Origin: Closterium sp. Naga37s-1
Taxonomy: Eukaryota; Streptophyta; Zygnematophyceae; Desmidiales; Closteriaceae
DNA: 64,000 bases
Assembly (NCBI GenBank): GCA_947471745.1
Contig: CANJKZ010000922.1
Location: forward strand, 3,285,001 to 3,349,000
Reading direction: 5' to 3'
Made by a program: the position numbers and the translations under genes
Shown here: positions 54,149 to 64,000 of the stretch, in pieces
How the letters are laid out: each line of letters begins with the position of its first letter
Numbering within the stretch: the first letter of the stretch is position 1
Notes under the pieces: model-generated
Told to the model about the DNA's origin: nothing
Databases searched by the model: none
Seen by the model: only the letters and a program-made list of their open reading frames with translations

Positions 54149-54217
54149 CACTGGGATTCGAACCCGAGACCTTCGCTCTGATTCCATGTCAGAATCCCAA
54201 CCACTAGACCATTGGGA
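54149..54217 (-). promoter_or_regulatory. tRNA-like Pol III promoter across the LTR/PBS junction of the miniature element
   Basis: Minus strand: A-box/D-arm TGGTCTAGTGGTTGGGAT (54211-54194), as in eukaryotic tRNA-Pro and tRNA-Glu; then a perfect 5-bp stem TCTGA/TCAGA closing a 7-base loop CATGGAA, exactly an anticodon arm and spanning the LTR end and PBS; then the B-box GGTTCGAATCC (54164-54154), a full consensus match. A-to-B distance is 47 bases. No acceptor stem pairs, so it is tRNA-derived rather than a tRNA gene. Confidence 0.6.
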
Positions 54218-54324
54218 TAAAAGGGCTTGTTAAGTAGCGGGTCAGTGCGCCCATAACCCCCAAGGACAACGAGCCTGTAACCCTTCCCTAGGATCAATCG
54301 GAGATCACCAGTGGACCTCTGACA
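54187..54324 (-). repeat. Miniature element 5' LTR (138 bp)
   Basis: Same sequence as 53980-54117 with three differences; directly beside the PBS at 54175-54186. Confidence 0.93.
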
Positions 54325-54331
54325 TATACCA

Positions 54332-54461
54332 TGTTAGAATGTGAGGGAATGAATGATTGAACTAGCAAGCAGGTGGGTACAAGTAGCAAACCTAAAAATG
54401 TTGTACCCTATAAGAACTACCCCACTACAGCCTAAACAGACTATTGCATATAAGTTTGACA
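54332..54461 (-). repeat. Element G 5' LTR (130 bp)
   Basis: TGTTAGAATGTGAGGG to AAGTTTGACA, then GTGAC. It begins right after TATACCA, the PBS edge left beside the miniature element. Confidence 0.95.
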
Positions 54462-54466
54462 GTGAC

Positions 54467-54898
54467 AGTTGATTATTCAAAATCTTTGCTATTGACCTCC
54501 CCCCCATGCTAGGCAGAGGATGGCGGTAGCTTAGTTTTTGGGTCGTTAACTGTTACGCATTTTTTTATGTGCATGCATGTGCATCATGATTCATGGCATT
54601 ATATTAAATATTATACATCATATAGCATTATTTATGCATCATGCATCTATTTATCATTACCACATCTTTTAATAGTAAAACAAACTAATACAAACAGTAC
54701 AGCATATCTTCACAAAACCACTGACAAAGAAAAATCACACAGTTTGATATACTGTATTCAAAACTACTCAATAGTTTGGGAAGGGTACTGTAGTTTACGA
54801 AATTTATTTTCATATTTTATTTAAAAAATAAAAATAAATATGAAAATAAAATTTGGCAAAATCGATCGTAAAGGGTTGCTTCGCAACCCAAAAAAATC
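54467..54898. other. AT-rich host spacer
   Basis: Very AT-rich, with ATTATGCATCATGCAT-like motifs and the palindrome at 54800-54854. No gene is seen. Confidence 0.6.
54800..54854. repeat. AT-rich inverted repeat
   Basis: AAATTTATTTTCATATTT on the left is the near-perfect complement of ATATGAAAATAAAATTT on the right, with a short A/T loop. Could form a cruciform or RNA hairpin; a MITE-like origin is possible but no target duplication was found. Confidence 0.7.
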
Positions 54899-55060
54899 GG
54901 TCCTACCGAAGGACCTGCTCTGAAACCATGTCAGAATAACGAACGAGAATGAATGAACTATGAAAGAGTTGGGTACAAGTAATAACCCTAATTGGGTTGT
55001 ACCCCTTATGGGCTACCCCACTATAGCCTACACAAATGTAAGCACTATAACATTCCGACA
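54899..55060 (-). mobile_element. 5' LTR, PBS and stem-loop remnant of the short-LTR Copia family
   Basis: LTR-like 54929-55060 (TGTCAGAATAACG to CATTCCGACA, 132 bp) with PBS TGGTTTCAGAGCAGG just below it and stem GGTCC/GGACC (54899-54903, 54911-54915). A further perfect hairpin, GGGTTGC/GCAACCC, lies just left. The rest of the element is not present. Confidence 0.8.
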
Positions 55061-55273
55061 ACCAGGTAACTGCAGAGAATAGCAATAGCCACAGTTACTG
55101 TAGCTATGCAATAGATTTGAATAAGGGAATGTACCCCTTAGAGTACATGGCTAGCTAGTTTGCTATTTATACCCTTGTACTCCTATCTTATAATTATATT
55201 GTTCTCTTTCAAACTTTATTAAAAAGGTCACTACAAATACTTCATTGTCTTCTCTCAACTTAGCAGACTTATT

Positions 55274-55408
55274 TGTCAAACATTATATGTTTATCTTGTA
55301 CTAGGCTCTAGTGGGTTTAGCCTTAGGGGGTACACAATATCTCTCGACATTGTACTTGTACCTACCCTTTGACCTAATGCAATCCATTCTCCTCACATGA
55401 TTCTAACA
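55274..55408 (+). repeat. Element H 5' LTR (135 bp)
   Basis: Shares the block CTCTAGTGGG...GGGGTACAC with the reverse complement of the other short LTRs. Partner not found. Confidence 0.75.
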
Positions 55409-55599
55409 TTGTATTAAGAGCTAGTAGGTCCTTAGGGCCAAAAATTTAATAGGGCCCACCGTTAGTTCCTGCCCGAATCGCGCCCCTAGGCGCGTCGCGT
55501 TTTTTATTCTGCCTTAAACGAGCCTAGGCACGTCGATTTTCACGGCCTAGCCCCGCTGCTCCGCTGCCATGCCTGAGCGCCGCCCTGCCCACACGCGCT

Positions 55600-58450
55600 G
55601 GTGCTGGTGATGCTGGTACTGGAGGTCCCGATGCTGAAGGTACTGGAGCTGGAGGTACTGGAGCTTGAGGCGTTGGAGGCGCTGGTGCTGGAGGTACAAG
55701 CTGGAGGTGCTGGAGGTGCTGGTTCGGGAGTTACTGGAGCTGCTGGTGATGGAGGTGCTGGTGCTGGAGGTGCTGGAGGTGCTGGAGCTGGAGGTTCTGG
55801 TACTGTGAGTACAGCGGCAGCGACCGTTTTTCTTGCCTTGGCCGCAATTGTCGCTGCCACCACCTGACTCGGCACTTTGCCAAGTTCTTCCACTAGCCTT
55901 ACTCCACCTCTACTATGTCCGCCGCCAGACTCGTCTCAGATTCTGTTATCGCCTGACCCCCCGCTGCCTACTCCTCGTTACACTGAGGTGACAGAGTCCC
56001 TGACCGAGAGTAGAGAGCTTGCGTCGCGTCCTGTCACGCCTGTTCGTACTCGTCTTGCTCCTCGTGCTCACCCTACACCTGTCCCCCCCACTCACACTAT
56101 GGCACTTCATCCTTCCTTTGTTCCACGGCGTGCTGTCCTGCCTTCACCTCCTGTGTCTTCTCTCTCTGACGTTCCTGAGCCTGAGTTTGACCTTGCTCAT
56201 GTTGCTAGTCTTACTGTCACGCGTGTCCTTACCACATATGTCATTGACCATTCCTTTGAGTCTACTGCCTTAGTCACTGAGCTAGTAGACTTTGCTGCTA
56301 CATGTCGTCTTGACTACTTCGCGAGTCTTCTTACCGAGTCTGAGTGTGTTTGTCCTCTGTCCGTCAGGGGTGAGCTTGCCCTTGGCAGTGACCGAGAGTA
56401 GAGAGCTTGCGTCGCGTCCTGTCACGCCTGTTCGTACTCGTCTTGCTCCTCGTGCTCACCCTACACCTGTCCCCCCGACTCACACTATGGCACTTCATCC
56501 TTCCTTTGTTCCACGGCGTGCTGTCCTGCCTTCACCTCCTGTGTCTTCTCTCTCTGACGTTCCTGAGCCTGAGTTTGACCTTGCTCATGTTGCTAGTCTT
56601 ACTGTCACGCGTGTCCTTACCACATATGTCATTGACCATTCCTTTGAGTCTACTGCATTAGTCACTGAGCTAGTAGACTTTGCTGCTACATGTCGTCTTG
56701 ACTACTTCGCGAGTCTTCTTACCGAGTCTGAGTGTGTTTGTCCTCTGTCCGTCAGGGGTGAGCTTGCCCTTGGCAGTGACGTCCTTGAGGACAGCCGTTT
56801 GAGCTAGAGTGCTTTGCGGCTTCTGTACCTCATCTCGCTGCCATGCTGCTTGCCTCTAGGGGAGACCCGGATGCATTGGATATCCCGACCCCGCGCTCTT
56901 ACGCAATGGCGATTTTGGGTCAGTACTCCCCTCAGAGGCAGATAGCCATGGACGCAGAGATGGCATCCTAGAAGTCCACAAGCACCTACGTCAACGCAGT
57001 TCCCCCTTCTGGGGCGAAGACAGTTGATGGCAAATGGATTTTCCGAGTGAAGCGGCCGCCGGGTTCTCCGCCTGCCTTCAATGCGCGTTACATTGCACGA
57101 GGCTTCAGTCGTCGATAGGGGGTCGACTTCTTCCATACCTTCTCTCCCACCCCGAAGATGACCTCTCTTCGGGTGTTACTGCATGTTGCAGCACAGCGTG
57201 ACTACGCGCTCCACACACTTGATTTCTCAATAGCCTTCCCGTAGGGCAGCCTACACGAGGAGATCTGGCTGCGCCACCCACCTGGCTTTACTGGGTCGTT
57301 TCCTGAGGGTACCGAGTGGAGCCTCTAGCGGCCAGTCTACGGTCTCCGCCAGGCACCCCGGGAGTGGCACGACACACTGAGGACGAAACTTGCGGCTCTT
57401 GGGTTTGCTCCTTTGACTGCTGACCTGTCTCTGTTTCTGCGCACCGACACTAATCTGCTGCTATTCTACATCCTAGTGTACGTCGATGGCTTGGTATTTG
57501 CTACTGCTGACACTGAGGCGCTGGCCCTTGTGAATGCGGAGCTGCAGAAGAGACACACTTGCACTAACTTGGGTGAATTGCGTAGCTATCTTGGCTTGCA
57601 GATCACCTGGGACAGAGCAAGGCGCACCATCACTCTGACTCGGTCACACGTGGTGCAGCAGGTCCTTTAGCGCTTTGGCTTTCGGTTCTCTTCGCCTTAG
57701 CCTACTCCTCTGCCTACAGGCCATTCGCTCTCAGCTCCACCTTCGGACGAGTCCGTAAAGCCGAATGTTCCGTATCCAGAGTTTGTGGGTTGCCTCATAT
57801 ACATGATGACATGCACACCACCTGACCTCGTGTACCCTCTTAGCATCCTGGCACACTTCGTTGCGCCCGGGAGACACCGGAACTAGCACTAGACAGCTGC
57901 ACAGAGGGTACTGCGTTACTTGTGCAATACATCATGCATTGGGCTTGTGCTTGGGGGACAGGGTCAATTTGTGCTCATCGGATACTCTGACGTTTCTTGG
58001 GCTGACAACCAGGAGACCAAGCGGTCTTCACAGGGTTGCACTTTTAGTGTTGGCCTTGGCTCTGTCTCCTGGAAGTCCACCCGCTCATCTTTTGTACTTA
58101 GTTCCAACTGTGAGGCAGAGATCTACGCTGGGGCTATGGCTTCACGGGTTGTACGCTGGCTGACCTTCTTGCTGACTGACTTGGGTGAGCGGCCTCGTTC
58201 TCCTCCAGTTCTGTACGTCGACAACAAGGCCATGATTGCCTTGTGTTGGAAGCACAGGCTAAAGCGCATTGCTCTTTGCTACTTTCTCGCACGAGAGCTA
58301 CAGCAGCGTGGTCAGCTCCGACTTGCGTATGTGGCATCACAGGCCAACATTGCTGATGTCTTCACCAAGGCCCTCGGGTCCAGTTATCATCAGCGTTTCC
58401 GCACTGCTCTTGGGCTTGTGCCCACTCTTCCTCACTTGCTTGTTTCTTGA
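55600..58450 (+). pseudogene. Element H linker, RT and RNase H remnant
   Basis: Gly/Ala/Val-rich linker (55600-55870), then the pre-RT block (TPRYTEVTESLTE, STALVTELVDFAATCRLDY), RT (WIFRVKRPPGSP, YILVYVDGLVFATAD) and RNase H (YSDVSWADN, SSNCEAEIYAGAMAS). The AT content is higher than in B, as expected for long decay. Fossil. Confidence 0.85.
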
Positions 58451-59280
58451 TCTTTCTTTGCTCTTACTGTACACTGCTATATATCTGTATACTGTTATAG
58501 TCACAATAGGCTTGTACGTGCCTAAAACGAAAGATAGAGTGCACAGTCGGATTTCTGCACAGCGGCTTCAAACGTTGATATCGTTCTGCTCACAGCTGCA
58601 AACGACTTGCTATAAATTGGATCTGGAGCGTCTTGATGTCACCTACACGAGGCAAGTTGAATCACACGATTTCATCAAGAATTGACGACGCAACGTTGGT
58701 TTGAACGAACGGCACTATGGCAGCCACTATAGTCTTAGAACACAAGATAGGAAGAGTTACGAGTTGGGAATGACTCCCAGCTCCTACAAACCCCAAGAGC
58801 CGAGGTACAGTGATGTGGAACAGTGCCACACTGTCCCCAACCACGAAGGGTCTCGAAACTACCCTCCACAAGGGCCTACACCAAGAGAAATGTTACACTA
58901 CACAAAGTAATGCAACTATTCTCACAATCGTAAAGTTTACCCTTTTGGAGAGCTTCGAAATCACTTGATTCTTGAAACCAAGGCTCTGGTTCTTCAAGGA
59001 AAATTCTTCATTGAGTTCTTGGAAGTCTGCTGCGCACACCTGCAACACGCCGAACGTTCCACACACGACAAAATAGAAAACCGCACACGACACGCAAACG
59101 ACGACGTGACACGCGACTAGCGATAACTCACTATTGACTCGACACACACATTCAAAATCATGCCTCATCATTCACACACTATTGTAAGCATGAAATATAC
59201 ATTATTTCATGCCCTCATACCATTCCATGCACACACGCATGCACGCACACGGACAACAAGCCGAATGCAAACCGTAGGGT
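58451..59280. other. Undelimited sequence between elements H and I
   Basis: Should contain the end of H and the 3' LTR of element I, whose 5' edge (minus strand TGTTGGTGCAACCC) is at 59290. The far LTR edge cannot be fixed because the partner LTR is outside the window. No gene is recognised. Confidence 0.5.
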
Positions 59281-62200
59281 TGCACCAACAAACTCCCCCT
59301 CGGATTGTTGGCCTTAGGAACTTGCTCTCTCAGTTCAGAGCCATCCCAGCCAGCTTGCAACACTTCCAATGCTGCTGCTCCACCAGCCTCTTGGTCATCA
59401 TGTCAGCTGGCTGCCTTGTCGTCTTCACATAGTGCAACTCAACTTCACCCGCGTCCACCATGCTCCTCGTCCAATGCCACTTCACCCTCATGTGCTTGGT
59501 GAGGCCATGCAACACAGGGTTCTTAGCAAGAGCAATGGCACCCTGGCTGTCACAGTAGAGTGGGGTAGGTCCTTGCTGCTCCTCCCCCAATTCGGCCAAC
59601 AAACGCCGCTGCCACACAATCTCCCGTACGGCACGGAAGAGTGCCATGTACTCGGACTCCACCGAGCTCAATGCTTGATCCACCTGCTTCTTGCTCTCCC
59701 AAGCAGTTGGGCCTCCACCAACACAGCAAATGAACCCTCCAACACTTGTCATGTCCTCTGGTTCTGATGCAAAAGAAGCATCCAAGAATGCGGTGAGGAA
59801 CAAACGCCCGGGTTCAACACCATCCGCGCCCTTTTGGCGCCTTTGTGCCGCCGCCGAGTATTGTAGCCCAACGGTCGGTGTTTGGCCAAGATACTTGGCC
59901 ACCCTCATTCCAGCTGCTACCTGCTCCTCGTTAGGGCATTGAACAACCCTAGCCAACTGTCCGGTAGCAAACGCGACGTCCGGTCGGGTGTTTACCGCCG
60001 CGTACATGAGGCTGCCCACCAACGAGTGAAAACGGCGCCTCTCCTCTTCACCAACGCTCTCCTCCTCTGGTCCCTTCACACACTTGAACCCAGAGGGAAA
60101 TGGTGTAGCCACATGGCCTTCACTCTGCCCAAAGTTGGCAGCCAATGCCTCTAGGTACTTCCGTTGATGCACCCGCATGCACCGCTTCTCCACATCTCGT
60201 TCGATGTGGAGCCCAAGGTAGAAGCTCACGTCACCAAGGGCCTTGCACTTGAACTTGTCTTGAAGCTTCAGCATCACCTCCTTCACAAGGTCAGAGGAGG
60301 GTGAGAAAATTAGGATGTCATCCACATAAACCACCATCGGCCGTTGAGGGAGTGAAGTCGATCTCCTCCAAAACTCCTCGCAACTTCAAATACCACTGCC
60401 TAGGGGCCTGCTTCAGTCCATAAAGGGCCCTTTTCAGCTTCAAAACTCTGCCACTACCATCATCGAACCCCTCTGGCTGCGCCATGAAAATCTCTTCCTC
60501 TAGGACGCCGTTGAGGAATGCGGTTGTCACGTCCATTTGTTTCACCACCCATCCTTTGATGGCAGCACCCGCGAGTAGGGTTCTCAGCGTCGTCGGCTTC
60601 ACCACAGGAGCAAACAACTCCTTATAGTCCACCTTCTCCTTCTGCTGGTACCCCTTGGCCACAAGCCTAGACTTGTAGCGCTCGATATTGCCGTCGGCGT
60701 CGGACTTGATCTTGAAGAGCCACTTGGACGTAATCGCCTTACGCCCCTCCGGTAGCTCCACCAATTCCCACGTGCCGTTGTCCTCAATGCTCTTCAGCTC
60801 ACTCTCCATTGCCTTCTTCCACTCCTCAGCATCACTACTCTCCAAGGCCTCCTTGAGAGTTGCTGGTACTCCCGGCATCTCCACCGAAGAGAAGAACACG
60901 AAGGCACACTCGTCGTAGTCACTCTCCTCGTCATCTCCAACTATAAGTGCCGCTCCGGCAAGAGCTGACTTGGCTGGCCTTCCCAATGCATCATAGGTCA
61001 GCCTATTAGGGGCATGAATTCTCCTCTTGCCCCTTCCTTCCTCCTCAGCTGCAGGGACATGAAGGCCTTGGCGTTGCTGTGGGGTGACTCGGATCCGTGG
61101 GGCACTGGTAGTGCGAGAAGGAAGTGTCGGTGCGCGCTCGCTCACTTGCTGCACCTCCTCCTCTTCTTCCTCTGCATCATTGGCCTCCTCTCCCCCATTC
61201 ACAAGGGAAGATTGCCTTGTGGTGGTGCTGCCGCTGCTCAGCTCCAAGGGCAGCTCCACATGCTCCAAACCGGAACTCTTCACCTCCCCAAACCGCATGC
61301 CTATCTTCGCCTCATTCTCCGCCTTCCAATCCTTGTACATCAGATTCTCCATGAATTTGCAGTCCCTGCTCACCAAGAATTTCTTGGTGAATGGGTCCCA
61401 AAGAAGCCACCCCTTGCTGTTTTTGAGCCATGCCCAAGTGCACAGCCCATATCGCCTTGGCACTGAGCTTGTTGTGCCGAAGATGCTTAGGCACGAGCGC
61501 CATGCACATGCACCCGAACACCCGAAGCATATCCACCTTTGGCTTCCTTCCAATCCACTCCACATAGGGCACCCATTTGTCTGCTCCCACATGAGTCAAG
61601 GCTCTGTTCTTGGCCACACACGCACTCCGCACCGCATCAGGCCAGAAATATTCGGGTAGCCCGGCTTCAATGAGCAACCCACGCGCCGTCTCTGTGATTG
61701 TCCGGTTCGCTCGCTCGGCGATGCCGTTCATTGCAGGGGAGTATGGCATGGTAAGGGAGCGCCTTATGCCATTCTTCTTCAGCCACAATGAGAACTCTTT
61801 GCTCAGGAACTCTCCCCCTCGATCGGTGCGAATTGCCTTCACTAACCGGTCTTGTTGCCGCTCCACCATCGGCAACCAATCGGTCTTCACCGTTTCAGCC
61901 ACGTCACTCTTCTTGGACAGCACGTACACCCAAGTCATGCGAGTGTAGACGTCCACAATGGTGAGAAAGTACTCAGCTCCAGCAGCTCCAAGCTTCAGGG
62001 GGCCCACCACGTCCATCACCACCTCATCAAGTGGTGCCTTAGCCGTTGCCTCCGAACTAGAGAACGGGTAACGGGTGAACTTGGCTTGCATGCACGTCGG
62101 GCAGCCAAGTACCTCATCGGGCTCCCCCTTCACATGTATGCCAGCAACCATCTCATTCTTCACTAGCTGCTGCAAGATGGGCAGGGCCACATGCCCCATT

Positions 62201-64000
62201 CGCCGATGCAAGGTGAGCCAATCACACTCCCCCGTAGCCGAAGTCGGATTGGAGAATGCCGCACTCGCAATAGTGCCCCACATGTTCTCTCCGTACTCCT
62301 CCTCCGCTGCTGCCTTGGTGTTCTCTTCATCCTTGTGCTGCTTCTTGGCTGCTGCACCGCTCTCCTCGTGTTCACCGAGCTTGCCGGTCCCTCCAAGATT
62401 GCACTTCTTGGACTTAATCCGTAGCGCGACCGTTCGCGCCATCGCCGCTACCAACCGCTTCACCCTTGGTGCTGATGCTTGCTGCCACTTGCCTCTCCTT
62501 AGGCATGGGGACCACAGGGATTTGCCACATCTCGTTGTAGACATCCCTATCCTCCTGAAGGTCCCAAAGAATCCGCTCGCCAAGCCTCGCGGTGTAGGTC
62601 TTAGCTCCCTTTGAGCTCGTGTCCATGCCGGCCTTTTGCAACCGCCGCACGGAAATCAGGTTGGCAGCAAGGTTGGGCACCCAAAGCACGTTCTTGAGGC
62701 CCACCATCTTCCCATCAGCACCCTTGAACATGGCCTTGCCCATGCCTTTCACCTCTGCTCGCTGCCCCAAAGCCGATGTCACATGCTTCACCGGTGACGG
62801 CTCAAGTTCGGTGAGCAAGTCCGCACGAGGTGTCATGCTATAGGTAGCGCCGCTATCGATCACCCAATAGTCCAGGGAGTGTCGGGTGACCTTCCCCACA
62901 GCTGCTGGCTCCTCAAAGCCTTCATCCTTCTCTGGACCAGCCGGTGCTTGCGTGGACACGAAGAAGAATTGACCCGGAAAGCGATCGTCCCTCGACTCGC
63001 TCTCGTTGCCGGCACTCTTCATACTTGCAGCACCACCTCCGCGACCGCCACGGCCTCCACGGCCTCTTCCTCTCCCTCCTCCTGCTACTCTACCCTCTTG
63101 GCCTTGAGCAGGAGTCCATCCATCAGGGAGCTTGTAGCAATCGCGCCACATATGTCTGCTCTTGTGACAATAGTGGCACTCGCCGTCGAATCGGCCACGA
63201 CCGCGTCCGTAGCTCTTGTTGTCGCTGCCGTATCCACCACTCCCGCGGCCTCCACTGAAGTTGTTGCTGCCAAATCTGCTTCCCCCTCGTCCTCTGCCCC
63301 TTCCACGGCCATACCCTCGGCCGATGCTTGCTGCCCCGGCGCCATCCGCACTCGCCAACTCACGGCGGCGGAAGTCCTCTTGAAGGATCGCTCGCTTCAC
63401 GTCTTCAAGCGAGAGGCGGGGCAAGTCACGATTGAGGTTGATGATGAGCGAGGACCATGACTCTGGGAGTAAGGCCAGCAACTTGGTCTTCTTTTGGAGC
63501 TCACTGTAGTTCAAATCAGCTCCCTCAAGCCGCGTCAACAAGTCGAAGAATTTCTGCACCCCTTCTTCAATCGCTTCGTCTTCTTCAATTCGTAGTGCCG
63601 CCATTTGCCGTTCCAACACCACCGCTACCGCCGCTGTTGCAGGAGCATGTACACCCTTGAGAGCAGCCCATGCCTTTGGTCCCTTCTCTGGTTCACGCTG
63701 GAATGGCTTGATGTGACGGATCTGGCTGCTCCCCAACGCTTGCCCAAGTAGGAGATAGCCTTGTGCGCTCTTCCGCACCCACGGGCTCTTCTCCGGGTCG
63801 TTCTCGGGGCGCTTCGACGTTCCTTCCATCACCTCCAGCAGGTCATAATGGTCAAAGATGTTCTCCATCTTGAAGGACCATTCAGCAAAGTTGTCGCCGT
63901 TGAACTTGTCAAGCCCAAACACCCTAGGCTCATCCCTAGGTGGGCCAAGACTTGGTTGCATGGGCGCCATGGCTGAATCACGGGGCTGGCCTTGAGCTTG
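59281..64000 (-). mobile_element. Element I: Ty1/Copia fossil, cut by the right window edge
   Basis: Minus strand: Gag starts at 63970, then protease, integrase, RT and RNase H ending at 59330. A polypurine tract (CCGAGGGGGAG) and the start of the 3' LTR at 59290 (TGTTGGTGCAACCC) follow. The 5' LTR and PBS lie beyond base 64000. It has about three or four breaks. Proteins are of the same broad lineage as element E and distinct from the short-LTR family; base composition is also less GC-rich. Confidence 0.9.
59330..63970 (-). pseudogene. Element I gag-pol region
   Basis: Gag begins MAPMQPSLGPPRDEPRVFGLDKF; canonical zinc knuckle CHYCHKSRHMWRDC; protease IDSGATYSMT; integrase with LHRRMGH, CPTC, MDVVGP, IRTDRGGEF and NGIAERANR; RT with VYVDDILIF; RNase H with DSQGAIALAKN and TKHMRVKWHW. 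Closest in style to Tnt1-like plant Copia polyproteins. Broken in about three or four places. Confidence 0.9.

Larger units (their letters stand above)
53980..54324 (-). mobile_element. Miniature LTR element (TRIM/SMART-like), 345 bp, nested in element G
   Basis: Two 138-bp direct repeats (53980-54117 and 54187-54324), TG..CA, differing at three positions by eye, flank only 69 bp. The element is bordered by the 5-bp duplication TATAC (53975-53979 and 54325-54329). Read on the minus strand, the internal part starts with a PBS, TGGAATCAGAGC (54186-54175), identical to the first 12 bases of the element C PBS, and ends in a G-rich polypurine tract (GTGCGGGGGGG) before the 3' LTR. No coding capacity; it would depend on proteins of an autonomous Copia element. 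Inserted after element G. It looks structurally whole. Confidence 0.9.
46661..54461 (-). mobile_element. Element G: short-LTR Ty1/Copia retrotransposon carrying a nested miniature element
   Basis: LTRs 46661-46790 and 54332-54461, each 130 bp, differ at three positions by eye. Duplication GTGAC at 46656-46660 and 54462-54466. Gag starts MASPTVLTFDVEGRAVDFDVW at 52980; glycine tract, protease, integrase, linker, RT and RNase H are all recognisable, with about half a dozen breaks. The leader has its own GC-rich satellite and GTGGGCCC box. The 345-bp miniature LTR element at 53980-54324 sits between the stem-loop region and the PBS. More diverged from B than C and F are. Confidence 0.95.
55274..58450 (+). 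mobile_element. Element H: old short-LTR-family Ty1/Copia fossil, plus strand
   Basis: The 5' LTR (55274-55408, 135 bp, TGTCAAACATT to TTCTAACA) aligns with the element B LTR. A PBS-like TTGTATTAAGAGC and an AGGGCCCACC box follow. Parts seen after a short leader: Gly/Ala-rich linker, RT and RNase H ending CTALGLVPTLPHLL-like before about 58450. Gag, protease and integrase are not recognised, and no 3' LTR was found. More than ten breaks and internal rearrangement: the oldest member of the family here. Confidence 0.85.

Noticed and set aside
54149-54217. A functional tRNA gene
   Set aside because: D-arm, anticodon arm and B-box are present, but no acceptor stem pairs and it straddles an LTR edge, so it is tRNA-derived only.

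Overview
This is a eukaryotic nuclear window and almost all of it is LTR retrotransposon of the Ty1/Copia superfamily. The only convincing host protein gene is on the minus strand at about 23944-26223. It has three exons with GT..AG junctions, very GC-rich coding sequence, an Ala-rich coiled coil and hydrophobic C-terminal segments. Plant-type Copia proteins, PBS sequences resembling the complement of initiator tRNA-Met, and the mix of GC-rich and AT-rich stretches suggest a green-lineage genome. A streptophyte alga such as a zygnematophyte would fit, but that is inference; no marker gene settles it.

Layout. 1-5319: element A, minus strand, old, running off the left edge. 5320-5732: short spacer with an LTR/PBS remnant of another family. 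5733-13105: element B, minus, looks whole (1979-codon Gag-Pol frame, two LTRs, 5-bp target duplication AGCAG). 13314-20595: element C, minus, nearly whole (duplication CACTT), inserted next to a short U2-snRNA-like sequence. 20601-27007: host island with the three-exon gene, a CAG microsatellite and non-coding sequence. 27008-37926: element D, minus, old and incomplete, split by element E (28935-34399, plus strand, a different Copia family with 1022-bp LTRs, duplication CGAGG). 37927-45150: element F, minus (duplication GTCCT). 45151-46660: host island with a tRNA-like SINE candidate and a TATG microsatellite. 46661-54461: element G, minus (duplication GTGAC), carrying a 345-bp miniature LTR element at 53980-54324 (duplication TATAC). 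54467-55273: AT-rich spacer with another LTR/PBS remnant. 55274-about 58450: element H, plus strand, old. 59281-64000: element I, minus, a family nearer to E, running off the right edge.

A, B, C, D, F, G and H belong to one family. Where LTRs are seen they are only about 117-135 bp (one copy 88 bp), although the elements are 7-8 kb. The layout is LTR, PBS, a stem-loop beside the PBS, a GTGGGCCC box, a GC-rich satellite leader, Gag with a glycine tract and an unusual zinc-knuckle-like motif, protease, integrase, a repeat-rich linker, reverse transcriptase and RNase H, a conserved 3' UTR, and a polypurine tract inside a hairpin.

The most unusual object is the miniature element at 53980-54324. 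Its LTR end and PBS together look like a tRNA, with A-box and B-box matches, so a Pol III-type promoter seems to straddle the LTR/PBS junction.
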